From assembly GCF_024497955.1 (NCBI RefSeq), contig NZ_JANHKP010000005.1:307877-371876 (forward strand): 64,000 bases of DNA, in the 5' to 3' direction. The number at the start of each line of letters is the position of its first letter. Positions within the stretch are counted from its first letter, which is position 1. This document shows, one piece after another, positions 16,466-24,928 of the stretch. The position numbers were made by a program, and so were the translations under genes. A model generated the notes under the pieces. The model was given only the letters and a program-made list of their open reading frames with translations. It ran no database searches and was not told the origin of the DNA. Source of the DNA: Streptomyces sp. C10-9-1. Its GTDB lineage: Bacteria > Actinomycetota > Actinomycetes > Streptomycetales > Streptomycetaceae.

Positions 16466-17743
16466 TCAGCGGCGCCCGCTGCCGGAGGCCGCCGGGCGGC
16501 GGGGGCCGTCGCCGCCCCGCGGCCCGCGTCCGGTGGTGCGGGCGCGGTCGCGTAGCGCGGACAGCCGGGGGCGCCGGTCCCGCTGCTCCCGGGTGTGGCG
16601 GTCCAGCTCCTCCATCAGACGGCGGGAGCGGTGGTCGAGGTCCATCTCGTCGAGGATGCGGTCGATCTCGGTCAGCAGTGCCCCGTGCAGCTGCCACTGC
16701 CGCGGGGACCTTCGGACGCCTTCGAGCAGGAGGTCGGCCGCGGTGTCGCGGCTGGCGCGTGCCGCGGACAGGTCGCCGGCCAGCCGGGCCTCGGCGGCGT
16801 CGGCGTTCCCGCTGTCGCCGGAGGTGACCAGCACCGCGAAGCTGACCATGGCGTCCGCGACGTGCCCGAGGACGTCCTGGAGCGCCGAACCCACCCGGCG
16901 GGGGAAGAGGTCCTCGTCCCGGCGGTGCTTGGCCAGGTCCGTGACCGTGCGGGCGATGACCCGCAGGACCACGGCGCAGATCTCCAGGGTGTCCAGGCCC
17001 GTGCGGAGCACGATCCTGTTGAGCAGGCCCTCCTTGACCCGCGGGTTGAGCCGCAGGCTGTCCTCCGCCTGGCGCAGTGCCGCGTCGACCTCGGCCACGT
17101 CGTTGTCCAGGCGGCGGGCCTCGTGGAGCTTCTCGGCGGCCCGCTCGACGGGCGTGGTGCGCGTGAGCTCGTCCCCGATCCCCAGGAGCAGCCGGCGCAT
17201 CCGGCGGGCGAGGTCCTCGATGGAGTCGCCCGCGGACGCCACCCAGACCGGCGGCACGAGCACCGTGTTGAAGAGCAGCCCGACGACGGCGCCGATGAGC
17301 GTCTCCAGCACCCGGTCCCATGCCGTGTCGGCGACCTGTGTGACACCGAGGACGAGCATCGCGCTGATGGCCACCTCGGGCACGAACTCCTCCACCCGCG
17401 CCAGCCGCCCGACGACGAGGGCGGCGAGAATGACGAGGCCGAGGCTCCACCAGCTCAGGCCCACGAGGACGCTGAAGCCGATGGCGATGAGCACCCCGAC
17501 CACGACGGCGTTCACCCGCCGGATGCCGGTGGTGAGCGTGGAGTAGAGCGTGACCTGGACGACCAGCAGCGCCGTCAGGGGGGCGGTCAGCGGCACCGGC
17601 TCGCTGCTCAGCTGCAGGGCGACGACGTAGGAGAGGGTGGCCGCCGCGCTGGAGCGCAGGGTCTGGGTGACGACGGGGTCCCGGCGCCGCCGCAGGAGGC
17701 CGGCGACGGCCCCCGACCACCGTGGGCGCGCGTCGGGCACCAT
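16466..17743 (-). CDS. FUSC/aromatic acid exporter-like membrane protein
   Basis: A 425-aa protein with an N-terminal membrane domain and a long helical cytoplasmic domain, the layout of FUSC (ArAE/YccS-like) proteins. Residues 25-180 contain about five hydrophobic segments (ATLSYVVALQLS, PLTALLVVQVTLYSTL, VVVGVLIAIGFSVLVG and others). Residues 190-425 are charged and helical, with a basic tail. Homologues are proposed exporters of aromatic or other small acids. The substrate is unknown. AAGGAG lies only one base before the ATG at 17743, so the GTG immediately after it, or a later codon, could be the true start. Confidence 0.75.
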   Translation of the reverse strand: MVPDARPRWSGAVAGLLRRRRDPVVTQTLRSSAAATLSYVVALQLSSEPVPLTAPLTALLVVQVTLYSTLTTGIRRVNAVVVGVLIAIGFSVLVGLSWWSLGLVILAALVVGRLARVEEFVPEVAISAMLVLGVTQVADTAWDRVLETLIGAVVGLLFNTVLVPPVWVASAGDSIEDLARRMRRLLLGIGDELTRTTPVERAAEKLHEARRLDNDVAEVDAALRQAEDSLRLNPRVKEGLLNRIVLRTGLDTLEICAVVLRVIARTVTDLAKHRRDEDLFPRRVGSALQDVLGHVADAMVSFAVLVTSGDSGNADAAEARLAGDLSAARASRDTAADLLLEGVRRSPRQWQLHGALLTEIDRILDEMDLDHRSRRLMEELDRHTREQRDRRPRLSALRDRARTTGRGPRGGDGPRRPAASGSGRR

Positions 17744-17772
17744 GCTCCTTCCCGGCCCCGGGCGGGGCCCTG

Positions 17773-17810
17773 CGTCCGCGCCCGTGCCCGGCGCGCACGG
17801 GGCGCGGACG
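17773..17810 (-). terminator. Imperfect hairpin after the DUF5133 gene
   Basis: CGTCCGCGCCCGTGC pairs with GCACGGGGCGCGGACG with a single bulged G, seven bases apart. It lies 16 bp past the DUF5133 stop and before the FUSC gene. Confidence 0.5.
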
Positions 17811-17826
17811 GGCACGGGCCGGGGCG

Positions 17827-18078
17827 TCAGCAGCCCTCGGCGGCCGTCCGCCCGGTCACGTTCTGCGGGCCGGACGCCAGCTGCAGGCGCACGTACCGCT
17901 CCGCGGCGAGGACCGCCTCCCGGGCCGTGCGCTCGCACATCAGCACGCACAGCGTGTAGGCGGTGTCCTCGAACGTCCGGCGGGCCTGCTCGTCGTGCGG
18001 GGCGTGGAGGAGCCGGTGCTCCTGGGCCCGGTAGCGTGCGATGAGCCTGCTGACGACGCTCGTGTCGGGCATCAGCAT
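17827..18078 (-). CDS. DUF5133 family small regulatory-type protein
   Basis: An 83-aa protein with the family pattern M-L-M-P near the start and TFEDTAYTLCVLMC in the middle (about 36-49). The ATG at 18078 has GGGAGA seven bases upstream; a second in-frame ATG two codons later is less well placed. It is a soluble, helical protein ending in Cys. Streptomycete genomes carry several paralogues of unknown function, often near stress sigma genes. Here it lies close to the partner-switching block. Confidence 0.72.
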   Translation of the reverse strand: MLMPDTSVVSRLIARYRAQEHRLLHAPHDEQARRTFEDTAYTLCVLMCERTAREAVLAAERYVRLQLASGPQNVTGRTAAEGC

Positions 18079-18242
18079 CGTGTGTCTCCCGGTTTCTGCG
18101 AACCCCCGGCACACGGCGGAACGACGTCCGTCCGGAGCCTCATTGTGGTCCGGTGCGACCCCGTCCGCCAGACGGAGCGTCACCGTCCGTCACTACCGGC
18201 GCCCGGGGGCGGGTCCGGTGGGTGCCGTGCCGGACGGCGCGG

Positions 18243-19079
18243 TCAGTGGACCAGCGGGTGCGGCAGGTCGGGCACCATCCCGTCGTAGGAGGAGACGGTG
18301 AAGATGGCGCCGTCGGGGTCGCGCAGGCTCACCTCCGCCCCGGTCGACGTGGAGCGCTCGCCGAGCAGTGTCGCGCCGCACCGGCGGGCGGCGCTCGCGG
18401 TCTCCTCGACGTCCTTCACCGCGAAGTGGACGTGCCAGCGAGGATGCAGCAGCGGGTTGCCCGAGGTGGGGTCGGCACCGGAGGTGAGGCGGGCGAGGAC
18501 GCGTCCGTCGCGGTGGAGCAGCACCGCGCCCTCGGCATAGGTCACCTCGCAGCAGCCCGCGCGGCCGCCGGCCCAGTCGAAGACCTCGCCGTAGAAGATG
18601 GCCGAGTCGAAGGCGTCGCGGGACAGCAGCCGGATCCACGCGGGGGCGTGGTCGCGCCAGGCGGGCCAGTCGTGGACCAGTTCGCCCTCCCACACGCCGA
18701 ACACGGCGCCGTCCCGGTCGGCGGCCAGCAGCCCGCGCCCGGTCGACAGGGAGATCGGTCCCACGGCCACGGTGCCGCTGCGCTCGCGGATCCGCGCTCC
18801 GGCGAGGTCCGCGTCCTCGACGGCGAAGTAGGGCGTCCAGGCCACGGCGACGGTCAGCCTCGGCGCGAGGGCGCCGATCCCGGCGACGGGGACACCGTCG
18901 GCGAGGGCGATGGTGAAGTCGTCCCCGAGTCTGCCCTTGCGGAACTCCCAGCCGAGGACGGTGCCGTAGAAGTCCTGGGCGGCCCCGAGGTCGCGGGCCA
19001 TCAGGCTGACCCAGCAGGGGGCGCCGTAGACGGATTCGCTGGTCGGGGCGGTCACGGACCGGGTCGTCTTGTCGTTCAT
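18243..19079 (-). CDS. VOC family protein with two glyoxalase-like halves
   Basis: A 278-aa soluble protein made of two vicinal-oxygen-chelate modules. The first starts at APCWVSLMARDLGAAQDFYG (about 20-39). The second spans about 150-270 and includes WHVHFAVKDVEETASAA and RDPDGAIFTV. Such proteins bind a metal and act as dioxygenases, glyoxalases or resistance proteins; many streptomycete members are uncharacterised. The metal-binding positions are only partly recognisable, so enzymatic activity is uncertain. It diverges from the LysR gene at 19347 across a 267-bp gap, making it a possible target of that regulator. Confidence 0.78.
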   Translation of the reverse strand: MNDKTTRSVTAPTSESVYGAPCWVSLMARDLGAAQDFYGTVLGWEFRKGRLGDDFTIALADGVPVAGIGALAPRLTVAVAWTPYFAVEDADLAGARIRERSGTVAVGPISLSTGRGLLAADRDGAVFGVWEGELVHDWPAWRDHAPAWIRLLSRDAFDSAIFYGEVFDWAGGRAGCCEVTYAEGAVLLHRDGRVLARLTSGADPTSGNPLLHPRWHVHFAVKDVEETASAARRCGATLLGERSTSTGAEVSLRDPDGAIFTVSSYDGMVPDLPHPLVH

Positions 19080-19346
19080 CACCACGTCCGGCTGTCGGGG
19101 CTCCGGTGAGCCGCTGCGCGCTGCAGCGCCGCTCGCCGTGTGCGAGGCGCCGCGTCTGCGGAACCCATGTTCCTCCGTGCGCCGCGAACAGGCTAGCCGG
19201 TCGTCACGGCCGGTGACGGGACGGCTCGCCTGTGTCGTCACGGCGGGTCGGGGCAGGGGGCGGGCCCGGCCGCTCGGTGCCCCGCAGGGACGCGCCCGCG
19301 GGCATCATGGAGGACGTCAGCCTTCCCGCGGAGGAGGGGGCCGCCC

Positions 19347-20249
19347 ATGACGGGCCTCGACCTGCTGTGGACCTTCCTGGAGGTGTACCGGCGCGGCGTC
19401 CCCGCGGCGGCCGGGCGCCTCGGGCTGTCCCCGCAGGAGGTGGGCGAGCGGCTGGACCGCCTGGAGGAGGAGCTCGGGCAGCGGCTGTTCCTGCGCGGTG
19501 CGGCGGGCACGGCGCCCACCGCTCCGGCGGCGCGCCTCGCGGCGCGGGCCGGGGCCCCGCTGGACGAGCTGCGGGCGGCTCTGGACCCGGCGGCCGCCGG
19601 CGGCCCGCCCGTGGGGACGGTCCGGATCGGCGGCCCCGCGGAGCTGGTGGCCCTGAGGGTGCTGCCCCTGCTGGCGCCCGCTGCCGCGCGCGGCCTGCGG
19701 CTGCGGGTGGCGGCGGCGCCGGGTGCCGGGCCGTTGGAGCTGCTGGCCGCCGGGGAGGTGGACCTGGTGGTGTCCGAGGTGCGCCCGGACCGTCGGGAGC
19801 TCACTGCGACACCCGTGGCCCGGGAGGGGTCCGTCCTGGTGGCGCCGCCGCCGCTGGCGGCGACCGTCGAGCCCGGGTGGCTGGCCGAGGACCCGGCCGC
19901 CGCCCTGGCCCATCTTCCCCTGGTGGGGTACGCGGCCGATCTGCCGGGCGTCCGGGAGTACTGGCTGCGCGAGTTCGGCGCGCGACCGGCCAATCCGGTG
20001 GCCGTGACGGTGCCCGACCTCAGGGCGGTGCTGGCCGCGGTGGTGTCGGGCGCGGGGGCGAGCGTCCTGCCCCGCTACGTCGCGGCGCCGGCGCTGTCGG
20101 CGGGCCTGGTGGAGCGGCTGCACACGCCCGCCGCGGCGCACCCGGAGACGCTGTTCCTCGCCGTGCGCGGCGGAGCGCTGGTGTATCCGCCGCTCGCGTG
20201 GGTCCACGAGCGGTTGCGCACCCGCCTGCCCGGAGGCGGCGGCGGGTGA
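19347..20249 (+). CDS. LysR-family transcriptional regulator
   Basis: A 300-aa regulator. The N-terminal winged helix (about 1-60) reads DLLWTFLEVYRRG then PAAAGRLGLSPQEVGERLD, with the typical LEEELGQRLFLR ending. A substrate-binding-like effector domain follows from about 85 (VGTVRIGGPAELVALRVLP). It has a good ribosome-binding site (GGAGGAGGGGG). It diverges from the VOC gene and is convergent with the antiporter gene. Effector and targets are unknown. Confidence 0.85.
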   Translation: MTGLDLLWTFLEVYRRGVPAAAGRLGLSPQEVGERLDRLEEELGQRLFLRGAAGTAPTAPAARLAARAGAPLDELRAALDPAAAGGPPVGTVRIGGPAELVALRVLPLLAPAAARGLRLRVAAAPGAGPLELLAAGEVDLVVSEVRPDRRELTATPVAREGSVLVAPPPLAATVEPGWLAEDPAAALAHLPLVGYAADLPGVREYWLREFGARPANPVAVTVPDLRAVLAAVVSGAGASVLPRYVAAPALSAGLVERLHTPAAAHPETLFLAVRGGALVYPPLAWVHERLRTRLPGGGGG

Positions 20250-20268
20250 CGCGGGGCACGGCGGCCCG

Positions 20269-20292
20269 TCCCGGCTCCGGCGGGAGCCGGGA
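20269..20292. terminator. Bidirectional hairpin terminator
   Basis: A perfect 10-bp stem (TCCCGGCTCC and complement) with a 4-base loop lies between the convergent LysR and antiporter genes, 19 bp after one stop and 11 bp before the other. Confidence 0.6.
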
Positions 20293-20303
20293 GGGGCGCG
20301 CTG

Positions 20304-21542
20304 TCAGTCGCGCGCCTCGACCCTCTCCCCGAGGGGGTCCGGCTCCGGGGCGACGGGCGGCGGGGACGGGGCGGCGCGGCGGGCGGCCAGCCGCGCGGCC
20401 AGCCGCGTGCCGACCGGCTCGGTGAACCGCGCGGCCAGCGGCCCGAGGACGACCAGGATGAACACATAGGCCGTGGCCAGGGGCCCGAGGGCGGGCTGGA
20501 TGCCCGCGGAGACCGCGAGGCCGGCGATCACGATGGAGAACTCGCCGCGCGCGACGAGCGTGCCGCCGGCCCGCCAGCGGCCCCGCGGGCCGATGCCGGC
20601 GCGCTTGGCGGCCCAGTAGCCCGTGGCGACCTTGGTGAGGGCGGTGACGGTCGCCAGTGCCAGGGCGGGCAGCAGCACCGGGGGGATCTCCGCCGGGTCG
20701 GTGTGCAGGCCGAAGAAGACGAAGAAGACCGCGGCGAACAGGTCCCGCAGGGGGCTCAGCAGGGTGTGGGCGCCCTCGGCCACCTCGCCGGAGAGCGCGA
20801 TGCCGACGAGGAAGGCGCCCACCGCGGCGGACACCTGGAGCTGCTGGGCGATCCCGGCGACCAGCAGGGTCAGGCCCAGGACCACGAGCAGCAGCTTCTC
20901 CGGGTCGTCGCTGCTGACGAAGCGGGAGATGACGCGCCCGTAGCGCAGGGCGGCGAAGAGCACCAGCCCGGCGACGCCCAGGGCGATGGCGAGGGTGACA
21001 CTGCCCGCGGCCAGGCCCACACCGGCGAGCAGCGCGGTGATGATCGGCAGGTAGACGGCCATGGCCAGGTCCTCGAGGACCAGGATGCTCAGGATCACCG
21101 GGGTCTCCCGGTTGCCGACCCGTCCGAGGTCGCCGAGGACCTTGGCGATGACGCCGGACGAGGAGATCCAGGTCACGCCCGCGAGGACCACCGCGGCCAC
21201 CGGGCCCCAGCCCATGAGGAGGGCCGCGGCCGCTCCGGGCAGCGCGTTGAGGGTGAAGTCCACCAGGCCCGCCGGGTACTGGGACTTCAGGTTCGAGACC
21301 AGATCGCTGGCCGTGTACTCCAGGCCCAGCATCAGCAGCAGGAGGATCACGCCGATCTCGGCGCCGATGGCCACGAACTCCTCGCTCGCGCCGAGCGGCA
21401 GCAGGCCGCCCTCGCCGAACGCCAGGCCGGCCAGCAGGTACAGCGGGATGGGCGAGAAGCGGAAGCGTCCAGCGAAGCGCCCGAGCAGGCCGAGGCCGAG
21501 GATGATCGCGCCGAACTCGATCAGGAAGACAGCGGAGTGCAC
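20304..21542 (-). CDS. Cation:proton antiporter, KhtU/Kef type (CPA2)
   Basis: A 412-aa integral membrane protein of the monovalent cation:proton antiporter-2 family, with about 12 hydrophobic segments. Recognisable parts are LYLLAGLAFGEGGLLPLG near the start, LLLLMLGLEY, the VLEDLAMAV segment and the KVATGYWAAKR to ARGEFSIVIAGL region, all typical of Kef/Kht proteins. The GTG start has GGGAG seven bases upstream. It follows the regulatory subunit gene by three bases, so the two are co-expressed as in Bacillus khtTU. The predicted role is K+ (or NH4+) efflux in exchange for protons, for pH or osmotic balance. The C-terminal 50 residues are a polar tail. Confidence 0.9.
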   Translation of the reverse strand: MHSAVFLIEFGAIILGLGLLGRFAGRFRFSPIPLYLLAGLAFGEGGLLPLGASEEFVAIGAEIGVILLLLMLGLEYTASDLVSNLKSQYPAGLVDFTLNALPGAAAALLMGWGPVAAVVLAGVTWISSSGVIAKVLGDLGRVGNRETPVILSILVLEDLAMAVYLPIITALLAGVGLAAGSVTLAIALGVAGLVLFAALRYGRVISRFVSSDDPEKLLLVVLGLTLLVAGIAQQLQVSAAVGAFLVGIALSGEVAEGAHTLLSPLRDLFAAVFFVFFGLHTDPAEIPPVLLPALALATVTALTKVATGYWAAKRAGIGPRGRWRAGGTLVARGEFSIVIAGLAVSAGIQPALGPLATAYVFILVVLGPLAARFTEPVGTRLAARLAARRAAPSPPPVAPEPDPLGERVEARD

Positions 21543-21545
21543 CGA

Positions 21546-22031
21546 TCACTCCCTTCCGAGGATCCCGGCGGCGGCGTCGACGCCCTCGCGCGTGCCGACG
21601 ACGATCAGCGTGTCCCCTCCGGCGAGGCGGTAGTCCGGCCCCGGCGAGGGGACGGCCTCGGCGCGGCGCAGCACCGCGACCACCGACACCCCCGTCTCCG
21701 TGCGCAGCCGCATGTCACCCATCACCCTGCCGTTCCACACCGAGTGGGCGGACAGCTCGACGCGCTCCGCGACCAGCCCGAGGTCGGTGGTGTGCAGGAC
21801 GTTGGGGTTGTGGTGGTCGGGCATCAGGGCGTCGATCAGCGAGGCCGCCTCGGCGCCGGTCAGGTGCAGCGACTGGGCGCAGGCGTCGGGGTCGTCGGAC
21901 CGGTAGACGTTGACCGACCGGGTCCCGTCCCGGTGGGCGACCACCGACAGGTGCCGGTGCTCGCGCGTGGTGAGGTCGTACTGGACACCGATGCCGGGCA
22001 GCGGTGTCGTGCTCATCCGTGGAGCGGGCAC
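21546..22031 (-). CDS. Antiporter regulatory subunit with TrkA-C domain (KhtT-like)
   Basis: A 161-aa cytoplasmic partner of the downstream antiporter. The GTG at 22031 is chosen because AAGGAGG lies seven bases upstream. An internal ATG five codons later gives the family N-terminus MSTTPLPGIG but has no ribosome-binding site. The N-terminal half (LPGIGVQYDLTTREHRHLSV) is the KhtT/YhaT-type domain. The C-terminal half (about 80-160) is a TrkA-C/RCK-C domain ending DYRLAGGDTLIVVG. Such subunits gate the antiporter in response to pH or nucleotides. Confidence 0.88.
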   Translation of the reverse strand: MPAPRMSTTPLPGIGVQYDLTTREHRHLSVVAHRDGTRSVNVYRSDDPDACAQSLHLTGAEAASLIDALMPDHHNPNVLHTTDLGLVAERVELSAHSVWNGRVMGDMRLRTETGVSVVAVLRRAEAVPSPGPDYRLAGGDTLIVVGTREGVDAAAGILGRE

Positions 22032-22204
22032 GGCCCGTCCTCCTTGTGTGTGCGTGCGGCGTGTCCGCCCGCCCGGCTGGGCCGCCCGGCGGAGGTCACG
22101 GGCCGGTCGGCCGGTGGATCCGCGCCATCGTTTCATCCCCGTCGCCCCGGCCGGTAGCGGGTGCGGGCCCACCGGCCGGGGCGGGCCCGCCGGCCCTCCC
22201 GGTC

Positions 22205-22220
22205 ACTGGTATGGACCAAC
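22205..22220. promoter_or_regulatory. dre-like palindrome upstream of LysR/protease genes
   Basis: ACTGGTATGGACCAAC matches 12 of 16 positions of the DasR-responsive element ACTGGTCTAGACCACT and keeps both TGGT/ACCA arms. It ends 38 bp before the LysR start at 22259. Confidence 0.35.
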
Positions 22221-22258
22221 TCCTTGCCGGGGCGGTCCCGCGACGTCAAGCTGCGTCC

Positions 22259-23365
22259 ATGGAACTGGAGTTGCGGCATCTGAAGACGATCCGGGCCATC
22301 GCGGAGGCCGGCAGCCTGACCAAGGCGGCGACGGCCCTGGGGCTGGCCCAGCCGGCGCTCAGCGCGCAGCTGCGCAGGATCGAGCGGTCGCTCGGGGGCG
22401 CGCTGTTCGAGCGCGGCCGCAGCGGTGTGCGGGCCACGGCACTGGGCGAACTGGTGCTCGACCGCGCCCGGGTGGTCCTCCCCGCGGTGCACGAACTACA
22501 GGAGGAGGCGGTGCGGTTCGCCCGCTCCCGGGAGGGCGGCCGGCAGGGCTTCCGGCTGGGCGGGACGCACGGCCCGCTGCTCGGCGGGCTCGTCGACCGG
22601 CTCGCGGCGGCGCAGCCGGAGGCGAACGTGGCCACGCACACCTCCTGGTCCGAGCGGGAGATCGCCGCGCAGGCCGTGGACGGGAGGCTGGACTACGCCC
22701 TGATCGGCACCTGCGGGGAGAGCGCACCGCCCGAGGCCGGCCGGCTGGCGTGGACGGAGGTGGCCCGCGACCCGGTGTTCGCGATGCTCCCGACGGGGCA
22801 CCCGCTCGCCGGCCGGGAGGAGGTGGCGCTGGAGGAGCTGGCGGGCGAGGCCTGGGCGGACGTCCCCGGCGACGGCTGCTTCGGCGACTGCTTCGCGGCC
22901 GCCTGCGTACGGGCGGGCTTCACCCCTGCACGGGTGTACGAGACCGACACCGCCTCCTGCGTCCATCTGGTGCAGGTGGGGCGGGCGGTGGGGCTGTGCC
23001 GTGCCACGTTCCCCGCGACACCGGGGCTGGTCACCCGCGCCCTCGCGGGCACGCCCCTGGTCTGGCGCCACCTGCTGGGGTGGCATCCCGCGTCCCCGGC
23101 CGCGGCGGACGCGCCCGCGGTCATCACCCATGTGCGGCGGGCGCACGCCGAGGCGGCCGGACGCAGCCCCAGCTACGCCCGCTGGCTGGCCGCGGGCGGC
23201 GGCGCGGCGCTGCGCCTCCCCGCGGGGCAGGGCCCCGCCCGGGCCCCGGCGGGCCGGGAGCCGCACGGCAGGAGCGGGGAGCCGCACGCGGGCGGTCCGC
23301 CCCGCGGGAGCGGCCGGCAGCACGGGGGCGGGGCACGCCATAACGCCGTGCAGGGGGCCGGTTGA
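22259..23365 (+). CDS. LysR-family transcriptional regulator next to a protease gene
   Basis: A 368-aa regulator with a classic N-terminus: MELELRHLKTIRAIAEAGSL, then AATALGLAQPALSAQLRRIE (DNA-binding helix). The effector domain spans about 90-290. The last 60 residues are an unusual Gly/Arg/Pro-rich, low-complexity extension. No ribosome-binding site precedes ATG 22259; an in-frame ATG at 22211 is equally poor. The gene diverges from khtTU and ends 70 bp before the streptogrisin C-like gene on the same strand. It is therefore a candidate regulator of either. A dre-like element lies just upstream. Confidence 0.85.
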   Translation: MELELRHLKTIRAIAEAGSLTKAATALGLAQPALSAQLRRIERSLGGALFERGRSGVRATALGELVLDRARVVLPAVHELQEEAVRFARSREGGRQGFRLGGTHGPLLGGLVDRLAAAQPEANVATHTSWSEREIAAQAVDGRLDYALIGTCGESAPPEAGRLAWTEVARDPVFAMLPTGHPLAGREEVALEELAGEAWADVPGDGCFGDCFAAACVRAGFTPARVYETDTASCVHLVQVGRAVGLCRATFPATPGLVTRALAGTPLVWRHLLGWHPASPAAADAPAVITHVRRAHAEAAGRSPSYARWLAAGGGAALRLPAGQGPARAPAGREPHGRSGEPHAGGPPRGSGRQHGGGARHNAVQGAG

Positions 23366-23435
23366 CAGCTGACGCACCGCCAGGGCCGCTCCCTACGGTT
23401 TCGGCACACCTCAACCGACACCGAGGGGACTCCCC

Positions 23436-24803
23436 ATGTTCCACAGACAAGCCAGGGCGGCGTGCGCCGGCGCGGTCGCCGTCGGCGCGCTGGTGCTGGC
23501 CTCGCTCCAGGGCACCGCGGCGGCCCACCCGACCGCCGCGGACCCGGCGGTGGACACCGCCGCGGCCACGCTCGCCGTGGACGCCGCCCCACCGGAGCTG
23601 CTGCGCGCCATGGAGCGCGACCTGGGCCTGAGCCGGACGCAGGCCGAACGGCGGCTGGTCAACGAGGCGGAGGCCGGCACCGCCGCCGCCGTGCTCCGCC
23701 AGAAGCTGGGCGCCTCCTACGCCGGCGCCTGGGTGTCCGGAACCGAGTCGGGCACGCTGACGGTGGCCACCGCGCGGACCTCGGACCGCGCGGCGATCCG
23801 CGCCGCGGGGGCCGAGGCGAGGGTCGTGCCCCACACGCTCGGCGAACTCGACCGCGCCAAGGGCGCCCTGGACCAGGCGGCCGGGCGGCACGGCTCGACC
23901 GCCGTCCCGGTCTGGTACGTGGACGTGCGGGCGAACACCGTCGTGGTGCGGGCCTCCGACACCGCCGCGGCCGAGGCCCTGATCACCGCCAGCGGGGCCG
24001 ACCGCGACCGGATACGCGTCGAGGGCACCACCGAGCGGCCGCGCCCGCTGTACGACATCCGCGGCGGCGACGCCTACTACATGGGCAGCGGCGGCCGCTG
24101 CTCGGTCGGCTTCGCGGTCACCCGCGGCACCCAGCAGGGCTTCGCCACCGCCGGGCACTGCGGGCGTGCGGGCACCTCGACGAGCGGCTACAACCGGGTC
24201 TCCCAGGGCTCCTTCCAGGCGTCCACCTTCCCCGGCCGGGACACCGCCTGGGTGCTGGCGAACAGCCAGTGGACCGCGACCCCGTACGTCAAGGGCGCGG
24301 GCGGGGCGAACGTGCAGGTGACCGGGTCCGTGCAGCAGCCGGTCGGCGCCTCGGTGTGCCGCTCCGGCTCCACCACCGGCTGGCACTGCGGCACGATCCA
24401 GCAGCACAACACCAGCGTCACCTACCCCGAGGGCACCATCACCGGGGTGACCCGGACCTCCGTCTGCGCCGAGCCGGGCGACTCGGGTGGCTCCTACATC
24501 TCGGGCAGCCAGGCGCAGGGGGTCACCTCCGGCGGCTCGGGCGACTGCCGCACCGGCGGCACCACGTACCACCAGCCGATCAACCCGCTGCTCCAGGGGT
24601 ACGGGCTGACCCTGAAGACCACGACCGACCCGGGGCCGGGCGATCCGCCGGACGAGCCCGGTGGGACGTGGGCCGCAGGGACGGTCTACGCGGCGGGTGC
24701 CCAGGTCACCTACGGTGGCGCGACCTACCGCTGCATCCAGGGCCACCAGGCCCAGAGCGGCTGGGAGCCCCCGAACGTCCCCGCGCTGTGGCAGCGCCTG
24801 TGA
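23436..24803 (+). CDS. Secreted S1 protease with chitin-binding domain (streptogrisin C-like)
   Basis: A 455-aa preproenzyme of the alpha-lytic protease/streptogrisin group. Residues 1-30 are the signal peptide. A long propeptide runs to about 205 with two pro-domain repeats (ELLRAMERDLGLSRTQAERR and later VPVWYVDVRANTVVV). The mature protease begins near YDIRGGDAYYMG. The triad is His241 (ATAGHCG), Asp269 (GRDTAWV) and Ser350 (EPGDSGG). Six Cys suit the usual three disulfides. A Pro-rich linker (398-410) leads to a carbohydrate-binding module of the chitin-binding type (TWAAGTVYAAGAQVTYGG, then YRCIQGHQAQSGWEPP), as in streptogrisin C. It probably acts extracellularly on chitin-associated protein. 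Confidence 0.95.
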   Translation: MFHRQARAACAGAVAVGALVLASLQGTAAAHPTAADPAVDTAAATLAVDAAPPELLRAMERDLGLSRTQAERRLVNEAEAGTAAAVLRQKLGASYAGAWVSGTESGTLTVATARTSDRAAIRAAGAEARVVPHTLGELDRAKGALDQAAGRHGSTAVPVWYVDVRANTVVVRASDTAAAEALITASGADRDRIRVEGTTERPRPLYDIRGGDAYYMGSGGRCSVGFAVTRGTQQGFATAGHCGRAGTSTSGYNRVSQGSFQASTFPGRDTAWVLANSQWTATPYVKGAGGANVQVTGSVQQPVGASVCRSGSTTGWHCGTIQQHNTSVTYPEGTITGVTRTSVCAEPGDSGGSYISGSQAQGVTSGGSGDCRTGGTTYHQPINPLLQGYGLTLKTTTDPGPGDPPDEPGGTWAAGTVYAAGAQVTYGGATYRCIQGHQAQSGWEPPNVPALWQRL

Positions 24804-24817
24804 CGGGGTGACCGGCC

Positions 24818-24856
24818 CCGGGTGCGCCGCGGGCTGAGGGGCCGCGGCGCACCCGG
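24818..24856. terminator. Strong bidirectional hairpin terminator
   Basis: A perfect 15-bp stem (CCGGGTGCGCCGCGG and complement) with a 9-base loop lies between the convergent protease and phosphatase genes. Confidence 0.7.
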
Positions 24857-24928
24857 CGGTGCCCGGGCCGGGGCCGTGGCACCCGGGAGGGCAGGTGACC
24901 GGCCGGGCGGCGGGGGCCGCCCGGCCGG

